64,000 bases of DNA from Bacteroidota bacterium (GTDB taxonomy: Bacteria > Bacteroidota > Bacteroidia > Chitinophagales > Chitinophagaceae), in NCBI GenBank assembly GCA_018267515.1, contig JAFDYJ010000002.1, positions 1 through 64,000 on the forward strand, read 5' to 3'. Positions 1 to 8,707 of the stretch are shown here, one piece after another; positions within the stretch are counted from its first letter, which is position 1, and each line of letters begins with the position of its first letter. The translations under genes and the position numbers were made by a program. The notes under the pieces were generated by a model. It had not been told where the DNA came from. It searched no databases and saw nothing but the letters and a program-made list of their open reading frames with translations.

Positions 1-2203
1 TGAAATAGGCCCAGGTATTCGTAAGATGAAAATTAAAATGATAAACCGTGTTATGGGTTGCATTAACAAACAGGTAAGTTACACCTTTGGGAATACTGAG
101 TTGATAACTGCCTGATTTATCTTTTAAAACTTTATCAATGATATTTTGATAAGTTTCATCGGTTCCGGAGATACTGACAGAAGGTTCTGAATCAGGGTTG
201 GAAAGCGTATAGTCAATTTTTATTGTTGATTTTTTTTCGGCATAAAATGTAACATAACCCCTGGTTGCACTTCCGCCCCGGATGCGAAACTGATTTACGG
301 GGTTAAAGTTGGATTTTGATATTTGAATGATCGTAGCGGCAGGTAACGGTGAAAGAGCGAAAGATGTATTACTTCCTTTTGTCACTTCTGATTGTTTTTT
401 ATTAAGTTGATTTAATTCTTTAGAAGAATACATGGCCTCCGAAGCAGGTTGTTTCCACATTGCATCTTTATTATCAGTATCTGGAAATAATAACAGGTGT
501 AAATTTTCATATTTTTTTGTAGTGGCAGCATCAAAGCCTTTTGCGTTGAGAAAACTGTAGGAAATCAATTGCATGATCCTGTAGCTGTCAATGATTGTTG
601 ATTCGTATAATGTCCACGCCATTTTATATACCGGGAGCAGGCGTTGTTCCAAATCACCGTTCTGGGTATTTTTTGAGTCTAATTCCAATTTTACGTAAGT
701 CAAATAAAGTTGCAGTTCATAAAGCCTTTGGGATATAAGAGAAGAGGGTTTGGTTGCTTCGGCTTCTTGCAGGTATTGTTTTGCCGGTTTCAAATCTGCA
801 TTTGAAAAATCCGGGGATTCATAAAACAGTTGAAACATTTTCATAATTGGCACAGAAGATTTGCCATACAGATCTTTGATGAGTTGGCGGTAAAGACTCT
901 TCCAATTGGTTTTTCCGTCGGCCATAAAACGGATCAGCACCCATAAGGGAATGGCAGTAGCAAATTTGGAATAGGAACTTTCATAAGTAGTGCCTTCCGA
1001 TCCGGCACGGGCTGCTTGCAAGGCACGAATCATCAGTTGTTCTATTGAATAGCCACCCGGCAGGTCGTAATAACTGTCAGGATATTTAAAATAATCGTAT
1101 AAGCCAAACCGCTTCACTTTCCCTGCCCAGCGGTTAATAAAGGCAGGCCCGAAGGCAATGTTTTGAAACTGGTAAGGTATGATCTGAACAAAGACCCTTG
1201 GATTCAGTTGGAAATTAGGAATGTCGGCATGATTGCTATAAGCATAAAGGTTTACCCCGATATTCGGATGGTTGGGAAATAACTTATCTAATTTTTCGGC
1301 GGCTACATTAGCGCTGAAAAAAACCTGGTCGCTGATGGAATTAATTTTGGTGCCGTTGATAACAGCATTGCCTGTTTTGAAACCCCCGCCATCAGCAGGA
1401 TCAATGGATACCATGTCCCGGATAAATACGGGCGGAGGGGTAAAGTTTTTATTTGTGTATTTGCGGAGTACCCAATCAGTAAAAAAATCAACAGCCTCTT
1501 TATCAAAATAATTCAACTTGGTTGAAACATTGACTTTACCTTTTTCTAAAATTGGAGTTGCTGTCCAGCCCGGATGTTTTTCAAGAGTGGCAGCATTATC
1601 AAGGTTAAAGGTTTCGCCAACATGGCCGTCGAGTTGAAATTCGGAACCAAACCCATTTTGCCATTGCCAGAGTTGCCAGTCTTTTTTTACAGACATATCA
1701 GGATCGGTTCTGCCGCTACCGAAACCTCCGGTGCCGAAAAAGTTTCGGATGCGCAGGTGTGGCGTTATCATCCCGTCTGTTTTTTTAAACAAGTTTATTT
1801 TTTCGGGAATGATGGTGTATAACGGGTCGGGCAGGTAAAATTTGCAACCCAGGTCACGCAGGTAGCGGTACACACCAAAGATTAACCCGTTGATAGTGGG
1901 AGATAGAAATTTTATAAGTTTCGAATCTTTGCTGATGATCCGGCAACTTTCGCCTGTTTTGTACGGACCCTTTTCATCCAGTAGCAAATAAAAACCATAT
2001 TCAATAGGTTGGTTTTCTAGGGTGGCCCAATCTTTATTAGTGATCTTTACTAACAGGGTTTGTAGATTTGATATCACTTCGGTTGGAAATCTTTCAGGAT
2101 AGGAGATGGTGAACGGGAGCTTCGTGCGGGCAAAAGAAGGGAGAACATCCAGAGCAGTAAGGAAGAGAAAACCTAGTAATGTTATTCGTGTACTTCTTCT
2201 CAT
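1..2203 (-). CDS. Secreted DUF4838-like glycoside-hydrolase-related protein, 3' end outside window
   Basis: An open minus-strand frame starts at ATG 2203 and runs without a stop past base 1 (734 codons visible). It begins with a signal peptide (residues 1-25, MRRSTR then a hydrophobic stretch ending PSFA). The stretch GLIFGVYRYLRDLGCKFYLP at about residues 107-126 resembles the N-terminal part of DUF4838/GH20-N type proteins, in which a small alpha/beta domain precedes a TIM-barrel-like domain. Later segments (HPGWTATP, then a conserved-looking VSIDPADGG) resemble the central DUF4838 region. A beta-rich tail follows. The role is probably extracellular or periplasmic carbohydrate processing; the substrate cannot be read. 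It is divergent from pseB with about 100 bp between them, so it is probably a separate unit. The family call is from sequence feel only; the secreted nature is firmer. Confidence 0.6.
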   Translation of the reverse strand, partial: MRRSTRITLLGFLFLTALDVLPSFARTKLPFTISYPERFPTEVISNLQTLLVKITNKDWATLENQPIEYGFYLLLDEKGPYKTGESCRIISKDSKLIKFLSPTINGLIFGVYRYLRDLGCKFYLPDPLYTIIPEKINLFKKTDGMITPHLRIRNFFGTGGFGSGRTDPDMSVKKDWQLWQWQNGFGSEFQLDGHVGETFNLDNAATLEKHPGWTATPILEKGKVNVSTKLNYFDKEAVDFFTDWVLRKYTNKNFTPPPVFIRDMVSIDPADGGGFKTGNAVINGTKINSISDQVFFSANVAAEKLDKLFPNHPNIGVNLYAYSNHADIPNFQLNPRVFVQIIPYQFQNIAFGPAFINRWAGKVKRFGLYDYFKYPDSYYDLPGGYSIEQLMIRALQAARAGSEGTTYESSYSKFATAIPLWVLIRFMADGKTNWKSLYRQLIKDLYGKSSVPIMKMFQLFYESPDFSNADLKPAKQYLQEAEATKPSSLISQRLYELQLYLTYVKLELDSKNTQNGDLEQRLLPVYKMAWTLYESTIIDSYRIMQLISYSFLNAKGFDAATTKKYENLHLLLFPDTDNKDAMWKQPASEAMYSSKELNQLNKKQSEVTKGSNTSFALSPLPAATIIQISKSNFNPVNQFRIRGGSATRGYVTFYAEKKSTIKIDYTLSNPDSEPSVSISGTDETYQNIIDKVLKDKSGSYQLSIPKGVTYLFVNATHNTVYHFNFHLTNTWAYF

Positions 2204-2303
2204 TAATGATTTTTATTAGAGATGATTTGAAATTAAGAGTAGTTGAATATAAAAGAATTTTTTTAAACCTTATTTAATTAATGTTAACATAAAATGATTG
2301 AAC

Positions 2304-3323
2304 ATGAGTTTGGATTTAAATAATAAAAGCGTTTTAATTACCGGTGGTACCGGTTCTTTCGGGAAAGAATTTACAAAGACCATTCTTAACAGGTGGCCGG
2401 ATATTGGAAGGCTGGTTATTTATTCAAGGGATGAACAGAAACAATTCCAGATGGCCCAGGAATATCCTGAAAAAAAATATCCAATGATCCGTTTTTTTAT
2501 CGGTGATGTGAGGGATTATAAACGCCTGAAAAGGGCTTTAAATGGAATTGATTTTGTCATTCATGCTGCCGCTATGAAGCATGTACATATAGCCGAATAT
2601 AATCCCGATGAATGTATAAAAACAAATATCGGGGGTGCAGAAAATGTTATACAGGCTTCTTTAGAAACGGCAGTAAAAAAAGTTGTGGCATTGTCCACCG
2701 ATAAAGCCTGTGCTCCTATTAATTTGTATGGCGCCACCAAGCTCACTTCCGACAAACTTTTTATTGCAGCAAATAATATCCGGGGTAATAAGGAAATCAA
2801 TTTTTCGGTAGTCCGGTATGGAAATGTAATGGGTTCAAACGGCTCGGTGATTCCTTTTTTTATGAAGAAAAGAAATGAAGGGGTCTTACCCATCACTGAC
2901 CCAAATATGACCCGTTTTAATATTTCATTGAAAGAGGGAGTGGACATGGTGTTACATGCCCTGGAACATGCCTGGGGTGGTGAATTATATGTGCCAAAAA
3001 TTCCTTCCTATAAAATTACTGATGTGGCAGAAGCCATAGGCCCGGAATGTAAAAAAGAAATTGTCGGAATTCGCCCGGGTGAAAAAGTGCATGAGGAAAT
3101 GATTACAAGTTCGGATTCATTTACCACCTATGACCTTGGCAATTACTATGTCATCCTTCCGCAACATCCGGCCTGGAAGCTCGATGAGTTCATCAAACAT
3201 TTTAATGCGAAAAAAGTGAACGAAGGATTCAATTATAATTCGGGTCAGAATGCGGAATGGCTAACTGTAGAAGAGATCCGTTCCCTGATCAAAGAACATG
3301 TAAATGCTGATTTCAATGCCTGA
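2304..3323 (+). CDS. pseB: PseB, UDP-N-acetylglucosamine 4,6-dehydratase (5-inverting)
   Basis: First enzyme of CMP-pseudaminic acid synthesis: it converts UDP-GlcNAc to UDP-2-acetamido-2,6-dideoxy-beta-L-arabino-4-hexulose. It is a short-chain dehydrogenase of the FlaA1 type. The Rossmann motif GGTGSFG lies at residues 14-20. The inverting-dehydratase signature STDKA...NLYGATK (D133, K134, Y142) and the characteristic AAMKHVHIAEYNPDECIKTN segment are both present. Length 339 aa is normal for PseB. A TTG at 2298 would add two residues; I prefer the ATG at 2304. It heads the long glycan operon and its end is followed almost directly by pseC, the next pathway step. No clear TAnnTTTG promoter box was found in the 100-bp gap upstream. 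Confidence 0.95.
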   Translation: MSLDLNNKSVLITGGTGSFGKEFTKTILNRWPDIGRLVIYSRDEQKQFQMAQEYPEKKYPMIRFFIGDVRDYKRLKRALNGIDFVIHAAAMKHVHIAEYNPDECIKTNIGGAENVIQASLETAVKKVVALSTDKACAPINLYGATKLTSDKLFIAANNIRGNKEINFSVVRYGNVMGSNGSVIPFFMKKRNEGVLPITDPNMTRFNISLKEGVDMVLHALEHAWGGELYVPKIPSYKITDVAEAIGPECKKEIVGIRPGEKVHEEMITSSDSFTTYDLGNYYVILPQHPAWKLDEFIKHFNAKKVNEGFNYNSGQNAEWLTVEEIRSLIKEHVNADFNA

Positions 3324-3336
3324 TGATTTTAAATCA

Positions 3337-4476
3337 ATGAGCAAACCCATACCTTACGGTAAACAATCCATTACTGAAGAAGATATTGCTGCTGTAGTGG
3401 AAACCCTGCAATCAGATTTTTTAACACAGGGGCCCAAAATTGAGGAGTTTGAAACGGCATTTGCAAATTATATAGGGAGCAAATATGCTGTGGCTGTTGC
3501 CAATGGAACAGCTGCCTTGCACCTGGCTTCCATGGCTTTCAATGTATCGCCGGGACAGAAAGTAATTACTACCCCGATTACCTTTTCAGCTTCGGCCAAC
3601 TGTGTCCGATACTGTGGGGCGGAAGTACTGTTTGCTGATATAGACCCCAAGACTTATACTCTTGATCTGAACCGGGTAGAAGATCTTTTCAGGAAAGAAA
3701 AAAATATAAGTGGAGTTGTGCCTGTTGATTTTGCAGGACAGGCAGTTGACCTGGAAGAATTAAAAAAAATTACAGATAAATACGGAGCCTGGATATTGGA
3801 AGATGCCTGTCATGCACCCGGAGGATACTTTACTGACTCAAAAGGAACACAGCAGAAATGCGGCAATGGAGCATTTGCTTCACAGGCTATATTTTCTTTT
3901 CACCCGGTGAAACATATTGCCTGTGGTGAGGGCGGGATGATCACCACCAACGATGAAAAGATTTATAAGCGGCTTTCGAAATTAAGAACGCATGGATTAA
4001 CCAAAGATCCGCAGGAAATGCAGGAGAACCATGGCGGCTGGTATATGGAACTGCAGGAACTGGGCTATAATTACCGGATGCCGGACATGCTGGCCTCACT
4101 GGGAATATCGCAATTGAAAAAAGCGGATGCCGGGCTTAAAAGAAGAAAACAAATCGCAGAAGTTTATGACAGGGAATTGAAAAATGCAGATGTACTCACA
4201 CCATTTTATAAAGAAGGGCATGCCTTTCATTTATATGTGATACAGAGTAGCAAACGAAAAGAATTGTATGACTATCTCCGCACTAAAAATATTTTTACGC
4301 AGGTACATTATATACCGGTACACCTGATGCCCTACTATCGGCAGTTTGGATATAAGAGAGGAGATTTCCCCAATGCAGAATCATACTATGATAGATGTTT
4401 AAGCCTGCCGATGTATCCGGCACTAACTGAGGATGAGCAGGAATATGTAATTGATTGTATTATGCAGTTTAAATAA
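3337..4476 (+). CDS. pseC: PseC, UDP-4-amino-4,6-dideoxy-N-acetyl-beta-L-altrosamine transaminase
   Basis: PLP-dependent aminotransferase (DegT/DnrJ/EryC1 fold) that aminates C4 of the PseB product, using glutamate in known members. The family start IPYGKQSITEEDI is followed by SDFLTQGP. The PLP lysine sits in SFHPVKHIACGEGG (K192 from this start). Length about 379 aa fits PseC. In-frame ATGs also exist at 3304 and 3316, which would overlap the pseB end. The ATG at 3337 places the conserved IPYG motif close to the N-terminus, as in characterised PseC, so I chose it. It lies directly after pseB, six bases before the methylase gene, and is certainly co-transcribed. Confidence 0.94.
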   Translation: MSKPIPYGKQSITEEDIAAVVETLQSDFLTQGPKIEEFETAFANYIGSKYAVAVANGTAALHLASMAFNVSPGQKVITTPITFSASANCVRYCGAEVLFADIDPKTYTLDLNRVEDLFRKEKNISGVVPVDFAGQAVDLEELKKITDKYGAWILEDACHAPGGYFTDSKGTQQKCGNGAFASQAIFSFHPVKHIACGEGGMITTNDEKIYKRLSKLRTHGLTKDPQEMQENHGGWYMELQELGYNYRMPDMLASLGISQLKKADAGLKRRKQIAEVYDRELKNADVLTPFYKEGHAFHLYVIQSSKRKELYDYLRTKNIFTQVHYIPVHLMPYYRQFGYKRGDFPNAESYYDRCLSLPMYPALTEDEQEYVIDCIMQFK

Positions 4477-4482
4477 AAATTT

Positions 4483-5124
4483 ATGAGTACAACGAATCAT
4501 GAAAAATTCTGGGAAGGAGATTTCGGAAAAGAATACACAGACAGGAATGACTGGGAAGATGATGCCGGGTGGGATAAAATTTATCTTGATACATGGGGCA
4601 TGACCAAACTCGAAATAAATGATAAAGTACTTCAGGAAATGCCAAGGGATATAAAAATACTTGAAGTAGGTTGTAATTACGGTGCCCAGCTAAGAGGTTT
4701 TCAGCGAATGGGATTTGAAAACCTATATGGGATAGAGCTTCAGCCTTATGCAGTTGAAAAGAGCAAGAAAAAATACCAGAGGCTCAATATTATCCAGGGC
4801 TCCGGGTTTGATCTACCGTTCAGGGATGGTTTTTTTGACCTGGTTTGTACCAATGGGGTACTTATTCATATCTCCCCCAATGATCATTCTGGTTTCATGA
4901 AAGAAATCTACCGTTGCAGCAAAAAATATATCATGGGTTGGGAGTATTATAACAAAACCATAAAGGAATTGAACTACCGGGAAAATACAGGGTTTATGTG
5001 GAAGGCAGACTTTGCTAAAATATATCAGGTAAATTTTCCTGGTCTTGTATTGAAAAAAGAATTTCTGGTAAAATACATATCAAACGAAAATCAGGATTCA
5101 ATTTTCCTGCTAGATAAACAATAG
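4483..5124 (+). CDS. Pseudaminic-acid-biosynthesis-associated SAM methyltransferase
   Basis: A 213-aa class I SAM-dependent methyltransferase. Motif I is ILEVGCNYGAQL (about residues 60-71), followed by the acidic LYGIELQPYAVEKS and by the post-motif FFDLVCTNGVLIHISPN. The opening FWEGDFGKEYTDRN and the position inside a pse operon match the family known as pseudaminic acid biosynthesis-associated methylase. The acceptor is unknown; a sugar hydroxyl or amide of the nonulosonate or its precursor is a reasonable inference. It lies between pseC and pseG with gaps of 6 and 16 bp. Family assignment is strong, but the biochemical role is not known from sequence. Confidence 0.8.
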   Translation: MSTTNHEKFWEGDFGKEYTDRNDWEDDAGWDKIYLDTWGMTKLEINDKVLQEMPRDIKILEVGCNYGAQLRGFQRMGFENLYGIELQPYAVEKSKKKYQRLNIIQGSGFDLPFRDGFFDLVCTNGVLIHISPNDHSGFMKEIYRCSKKYIMGWEYYNKTIKELNYRENTGFMWKADFAKIYQVNFPGLVLKKEFLVKYISNENQDSIFLLDKQ

Positions 5125-5140
5125 CTTAAAATCCTAGGTA

Positions 5141-6118
5141 ATGAGAATCTTTTTCAGAGCTGATGGGAACAACAGCATTGGGTTGGGGCATATCTATCGC
5201 TGTATAGCAATTTCCGAAATGCTTCCTTCCAATTCTGAGAAAATATTCATTATCCGAAATCCATCAGATTCTATCAGATTACTTCTCGATAAATGCTTTT
5301 CCTCACTGATAATATTGAAGGAAAAAGAATTATACAATGAGGCAAGCGATATTGCCAATATTCTCAGACCAGATGATATTATTATACTTGATGGGTATTC
5401 TTTTGAAACATCTTATCAGATGCGAATAAAGAACAGCGGTGTACGAATAATATGTATTGATGATATTAATAGGTATAAGTTTATAGCTGATGTTGTAATT
5501 AACCATGCTGGAGGAATACTTTCTTCTACTTATGAAATAGATAGTTATACAAACCTGTGCTTAGGGCCAAAGTATGCCATTGTCAGGTCTGAATTTTGGA
5601 ATAAGCCAAGCATATCTGACCGCCAAGTCGATAATGTATTTGTTTCACTAGGTGGATCAGATCCTAATAATGATCTGATTAAGGTATTGGGAAAAATTGC
5701 TAACTCTAATAAATCACTCAAATTAAATGTTGTTACTGGGAGTGCCTATTCATATATTGAAAACCTAAGGGAATTTATAAGTTCTAGGAATGATATAAAA
5801 CACTATGAAAATTTGGATGCAAGTTCGATGAAAAGACTTATGATGAAGTGTGCTATTGCCATTTGTTCACCGAGTACTGTATCCTATGAATACTTAAGTA
5901 TTGGAGGTGAATTGTACTTGTATGTAATAGCCGATAATCAAATTAATATTTATAACTATTTAATAAACGAGACATTGGCTTTTCCTTTGGATAAATTTAG
6001 GGTGAGTGATGATGGTTTGATACAATCAGTCTTGGTGAATCAACGCAAAGTCTTCGACGGCAAAAGCCAGGAAAGGATTCAAAATGTTATACTGAATGAA
6101 CATAATTTTATTGTGTAG
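5141..6118 (+). CDS. pseG: PseG, UDP-2,4-diacetamido-2,4,6-trideoxy-beta-L-altropyranose hydrolase
   Basis: GT-B-fold hydrolase that removes UDP from the bis-amido sugar to give the free sugar for PseI. The N-terminal motif IGLGHIYRC (residues 13-21) carries His17, which matches the catalytic histidine position described in Campylobacter PseG. A second conserved block, VFVSLGGSDPNNDL, lies near residue 167. Length 325 aa is slightly long for the family. Base composition is clearly more AT-rich than the flanking pseC and pseF. It overlaps the next gene by 23 bp, showing tight coupling. The substrate could be N-formylated instead of N-acetylated, given the neighbouring formyltransferase. Confidence 0.9.
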   Translation: MRIFFRADGNNSIGLGHIYRCIAISEMLPSNSEKIFIIRNPSDSIRLLLDKCFSSLIILKEKELYNEASDIANILRPDDIIILDGYSFETSYQMRIKNSGVRIICIDDINRYKFIADVVINHAGGILSSTYEIDSYTNLCLGPKYAIVRSEFWNKPSISDRQVDNVFVSLGGSDPNNDLIKVLGKIANSNKSLKLNVVTGSAYSYIENLREFISSRNDIKHYENLDASSMKRLMMKCAIAICSPSTVSYEYLSIGGELYLYVIADNQINIYNYLINETLAFPLDKFRVSDDGLIQSVLVNQRKVFDGKSQERIQNVILNEHNFIV

Positions 6119-6974
6119 CGGAAATCTGGGATTGGTCGTTTTAAAACAAATACATTCGAAAGAACAAATAATATTTGTTTTTACGGATAAAGCTTCAAAG
6201 GGAATAATAGATTATTGTTGTAATAATAAATTATCCTTTTTTTCAGGGAATCCCCGAACAGCTAATGCTAAACAAATAATTTCTTCACTATCATGCGAAA
6301 TACTACTATCTGTAAATTATTTATTTATAGTAGAGCAGGAATTACTGGATGCTGCGTCCTGTTTTGCGATTAATCTACATGGATCACTGTTGCCAAAATA
6401 CCGAGGCAGGACTCCTCATGTTTGGGCAATTATCAATGGAGAATCTGAAACAGGAATTTCAGCTCATTTAATGACTGCTGAGGTAGATAATGGACCCGTT
6501 ATTAAACAAGTTGTTGTAAAAATTGAACAGTCTGATACTGGAGATTCGATATTACAAAAGTATAATAAATTGTATCCGGAAATTGTTCAGGAAATCTTAT
6601 TAGAGATACGTGAAAATAAAATTATATTCATAGAGCAGGATCATACAAGGGCAACCTATTTTGGAAAAAGGACACCAGAGGATGGAAATATTAACTGGAA
6701 CTGGCAAAAAGAAAGAATTAGAAATTGGATAAGAGCTCAGGCTAATCCTTATCCAGGAGCATTTACATATTACGATGGACAAAAAGTAATCGTTAATGAA
6801 ATTGAATTTTCAGATTATGGCTTTAGTTACTTAGAGGAAAATGGGAAAATATTAAAGATTAATTCGGAAGGTATTATCGTTAAAACGTCGAATGGAGCAA
6901 TTAAGTTAACAAACTACAAAACAGAAATACCTGTTTCATTCAAAGAGGGAAAAGTATTAATATGGGAGAATTAA
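6096..6974 (+). CDS. Sugar N-formyltransferase-like protein within the pse operon
   Basis: A 292-aa member of the N10-formyl-tetrahydrofolate formyltransferase family. The catalytic Asn-His-Asp set is visible: N93 and H95 in INLHGSLLPKYRGRTP, and D131 in AEVDNGP. A C-terminal segment beginning about residue 190 (RTPEDGNINW...RAQANPYPGAF) matches the Met-tRNA formyltransferase/ArnA-type subdomain. Its position between pseG and pseI, overlapping both, argues for an amino-sugar substrate and not initiator tRNA. It could formylate the 4-amino group of the PseC product, giving a 7-N-formyl pseudaminic acid, as reported for PseJ-type enzymes. A tRNA role cannot be excluded by sequence alone. The DNA is strongly AT-rich: the 60 bases from 6181 contain 14 G/C. 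Confidence 0.8.
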   Translation: MNIILLCSGNLGLVVLKQIHSKEQIIFVFTDKASKGIIDYCCNNKLSFFSGNPRTANAKQIISSLSCEILLSVNYLFIVEQELLDAASCFAINLHGSLLPKYRGRTPHVWAIINGESETGISAHLMTAEVDNGPVIKQVVVKIEQSDTGDSILQKYNKLYPEIVQEILLEIRENKIIFIEQDHTRATYFGKRTPEDGNINWNWQKERIRNWIRAQANPYPGAFTYYDGQKVIVNEIEFSDYGFSYLEENGKILKINSEGIIVKTSNGAIKLTNYKTEIPVSFKEGKVLIWEN

Positions 6975-8011
6975 AAATTGATAACAAGATAATTGGGTTG
7001 TCCAATAAGCCATTCATAATTGCTGAAATGAGTGGAAATCATAATCAGTCATTAGATAGAGCCTTGAAGATAATTGAAGTAGCGGCTGAATGTGGAGCTG
7101 ATGCAATAAAACTCCAAACATACACCGCAGATACAATAACTATCAATCATAGAGGGGGCTTATTTGACATTAAAGACCCAAATTCATTATGGGCAAATAG
7201 GAATTTATATGAACTTTATCAAGAAGCATATACCCCTTGGGAGTGGCATGAAGCCATGTTTAAATATGCAAAAGATAAAGGAATTATTTGCTTTTCTACA
7301 CCTTTTGATGATACTGCAGTAGATTTTTTAGAAAAACTAAATTCGCCAGTTTACAAAATAGCTTCGTTTGAGAATAACCATTTTCCTCTTCTGAAAAAAG
7401 TGGCTCATACGGGCAAATCAGTGATTATGTCCACTGGTGCCAGCGATTTAGCTAACTTGGCAGAAGCTGTGGAGGTATTGAGACAAAATGGTTGCAAAGA
7501 TTTGGTTTTGCTAAAATGCACCAGTAATTATCCTTCTACTCCAATCAACTCTAACGTTCGTACCATTCCGCATTTACGAGAGTTATTTAATTGTGAAGTA
7601 GGTTTAAGCGATCACACCATGGGTATAGGTGTTCCATGTGCTGCTGTAACGTTGGGGGCAACAGTTATTGAAAAACATTTTTGCCTTAGCAGAGCAGAAG
7701 GTGGAGTTGATTCTGCCTTTTCGTTAGAGCCTCATGAATTGAAATCTTTGGTGATAGAAACTGAAAGAGCATGGCAGTCACTAGGAACGATTAAATACGG
7801 TATTCAAGATACGGAAAAGAAAAGCCTGGTATTTAAACGTTCAATCTATGTTGTAAAAGATATAAAGGCAGGTGAAACTTTAACCGAGGAAAATATTAGA
7901 ATTATTCGGCCTGGCGATGGGTTACATCCGAAATATTATGAGCAAATTCTTGGTACAAAAGCAAAACATAATATGTCAAAAGGGACTCCATTTAAGTTTA
8001 CCATGGACTAA
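6962..8011 (+). CDS. pseI: PseI, pseudaminic acid synthase
   Basis: NeuB-family enzyme that condenses phosphoenolpyruvate with the 2,4-diamido-trideoxy altrose to give pseudaminic acid. The N-terminal TIM barrel carries FIIAEMSGNHNQSLDRAL and the substrate loop ADAIKLQTYT. FSTPFDDTAVDFLE and the metal/PEP-binding LSDHTMG are also present. A C-terminal SAF (antifreeze-like) domain starts near residue 285 (FKRSIYVVKDIKAGETL). Length 349 aa is normal. The start overlaps the formyltransferase end by 13 bp, and the stop abuts pseF. The combination AEMSGNHN and the operon context favour PseI over NeuB or LegI. Confidence 0.93.
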   Translation: MGELKIDNKIIGLSNKPFIIAEMSGNHNQSLDRALKIIEVAAECGADAIKLQTYTADTITINHRGGLFDIKDPNSLWANRNLYELYQEAYTPWEWHEAMFKYAKDKGIICFSTPFDDTAVDFLEKLNSPVYKIASFENNHFPLLKKVAHTGKSVIMSTGASDLANLAEAVEVLRQNGCKDLVLLKCTSNYPSTPINSNVRTIPHLRELFNCEVGLSDHTMGIGVPCAAVTLGATVIEKHFCLSRAEGGVDSAFSLEPHELKSLVIETERAWQSLGTIKYGIQDTEKKSLVFKRSIYVVKDIKAGETLTEENIRIIRPGDGLHPKYYEQILGTKAKHNMSKGTPFKFTMD

Positions 8012-8704
8012 ATGAAAAAATCAGTAGCAATAATTACAGCAAGGGGTGGCAGTAAACGTATTCCCCGAAAAAATATAAAGAGCTTTTCAGGTAAGCCCAT
8101 CATCTGCTATTCCATTGAAGCAGCAAAAGCTTCCGGCATATTCGATACAATAATGGTATCAACTGATGATAATGAGATTGCAGAAGTGGCAAGACAGGCG
8201 GGTGCCGAAATTCCTTTTCTTCGTTCGGCCGCTACATCAAATGATTTTGCAACAACGGCGGAAGTATTGATCGAAGTATTGAATCAATTCAAGGAAGCCG
8301 GCGAAGAGTTTCAATACGGTTGCTGTATCTATCCTACTGCGCCATTTGTTACATCAGAAAAACTAATACGAGCATTTGATTTACTGCTAAAAAACAAGGC
8401 CGATTCTGTTATACCCGTTACCCGTTTTAGTTTTCCCATCTGGCGTTCTTTTAAAATGGATGAAGGCAAACTGGCTTATAACTGGCCGGAGAATGCTTTG
8501 AGGCGTTCACAGGATCTACCGGCTTCATTTCATGATTGCGGGCAGTTTTACTTTTTTGATACAGAAAAATTTCTCGCATCCAAAAGTCTTGTAACAACTG
8601 CAACTTATGCTATTGAGGTCCCTGAATCGGAAGTGCAGGATATTGACAATGAAGATGACTGGAAAATTGCTGAAATAAAATATTCATTTCTTCAGAATAA
8701 ATAG
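8012..8704 (+). CDS. pseF: PseF, CMP-pseudaminic acid cytidylyltransferase
   Basis: Activates pseudaminic acid with CTP, the last step before transfer. The CMP-sialate synthetase signature ARGGSKRIPRKN lies at residues 10-21, with VSTDDNEIAEVA and the family pattern YPTAPFVTSEKL further on. Length 230 aa fits PseF. The ATG directly follows the pseI stop. GC content rises here relative to pseG and the formyltransferase (30 G/C in the 60 bases from 8461), so the AT-rich insert-like segment ends around the pseI-pseF boundary. No separate Pse transferase of a known family follows; candidates are the GT-B-like genes at 10960 and 12455. Confidence 0.93.
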   Translation: MKKSVAIITARGGSKRIPRKNIKSFSGKPIICYSIEAAKASGIFDTIMVSTDDNEIAEVARQAGAEIPFLRSAATSNDFATTAEVLIEVLNQFKEAGEEFQYGCCIYPTAPFVTSEKLIRAFDLLLKNKADSVIPVTRFSFPIWRSFKMDEGKLAYNWPENALRRSQDLPASFHDCGQFYFFDTEKFLASKSLVTTATYAIEVPESEVQDIDNEDDWKIAEIKYSFLQNK

Positions 8705-8707
8705 GAC

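Noticed and set aside
2561-2947. 128-aa minus-strand frame inside pseB
   Set aside because: It is a shadow of a clearly conserved gene, with no independent motif or promoter.
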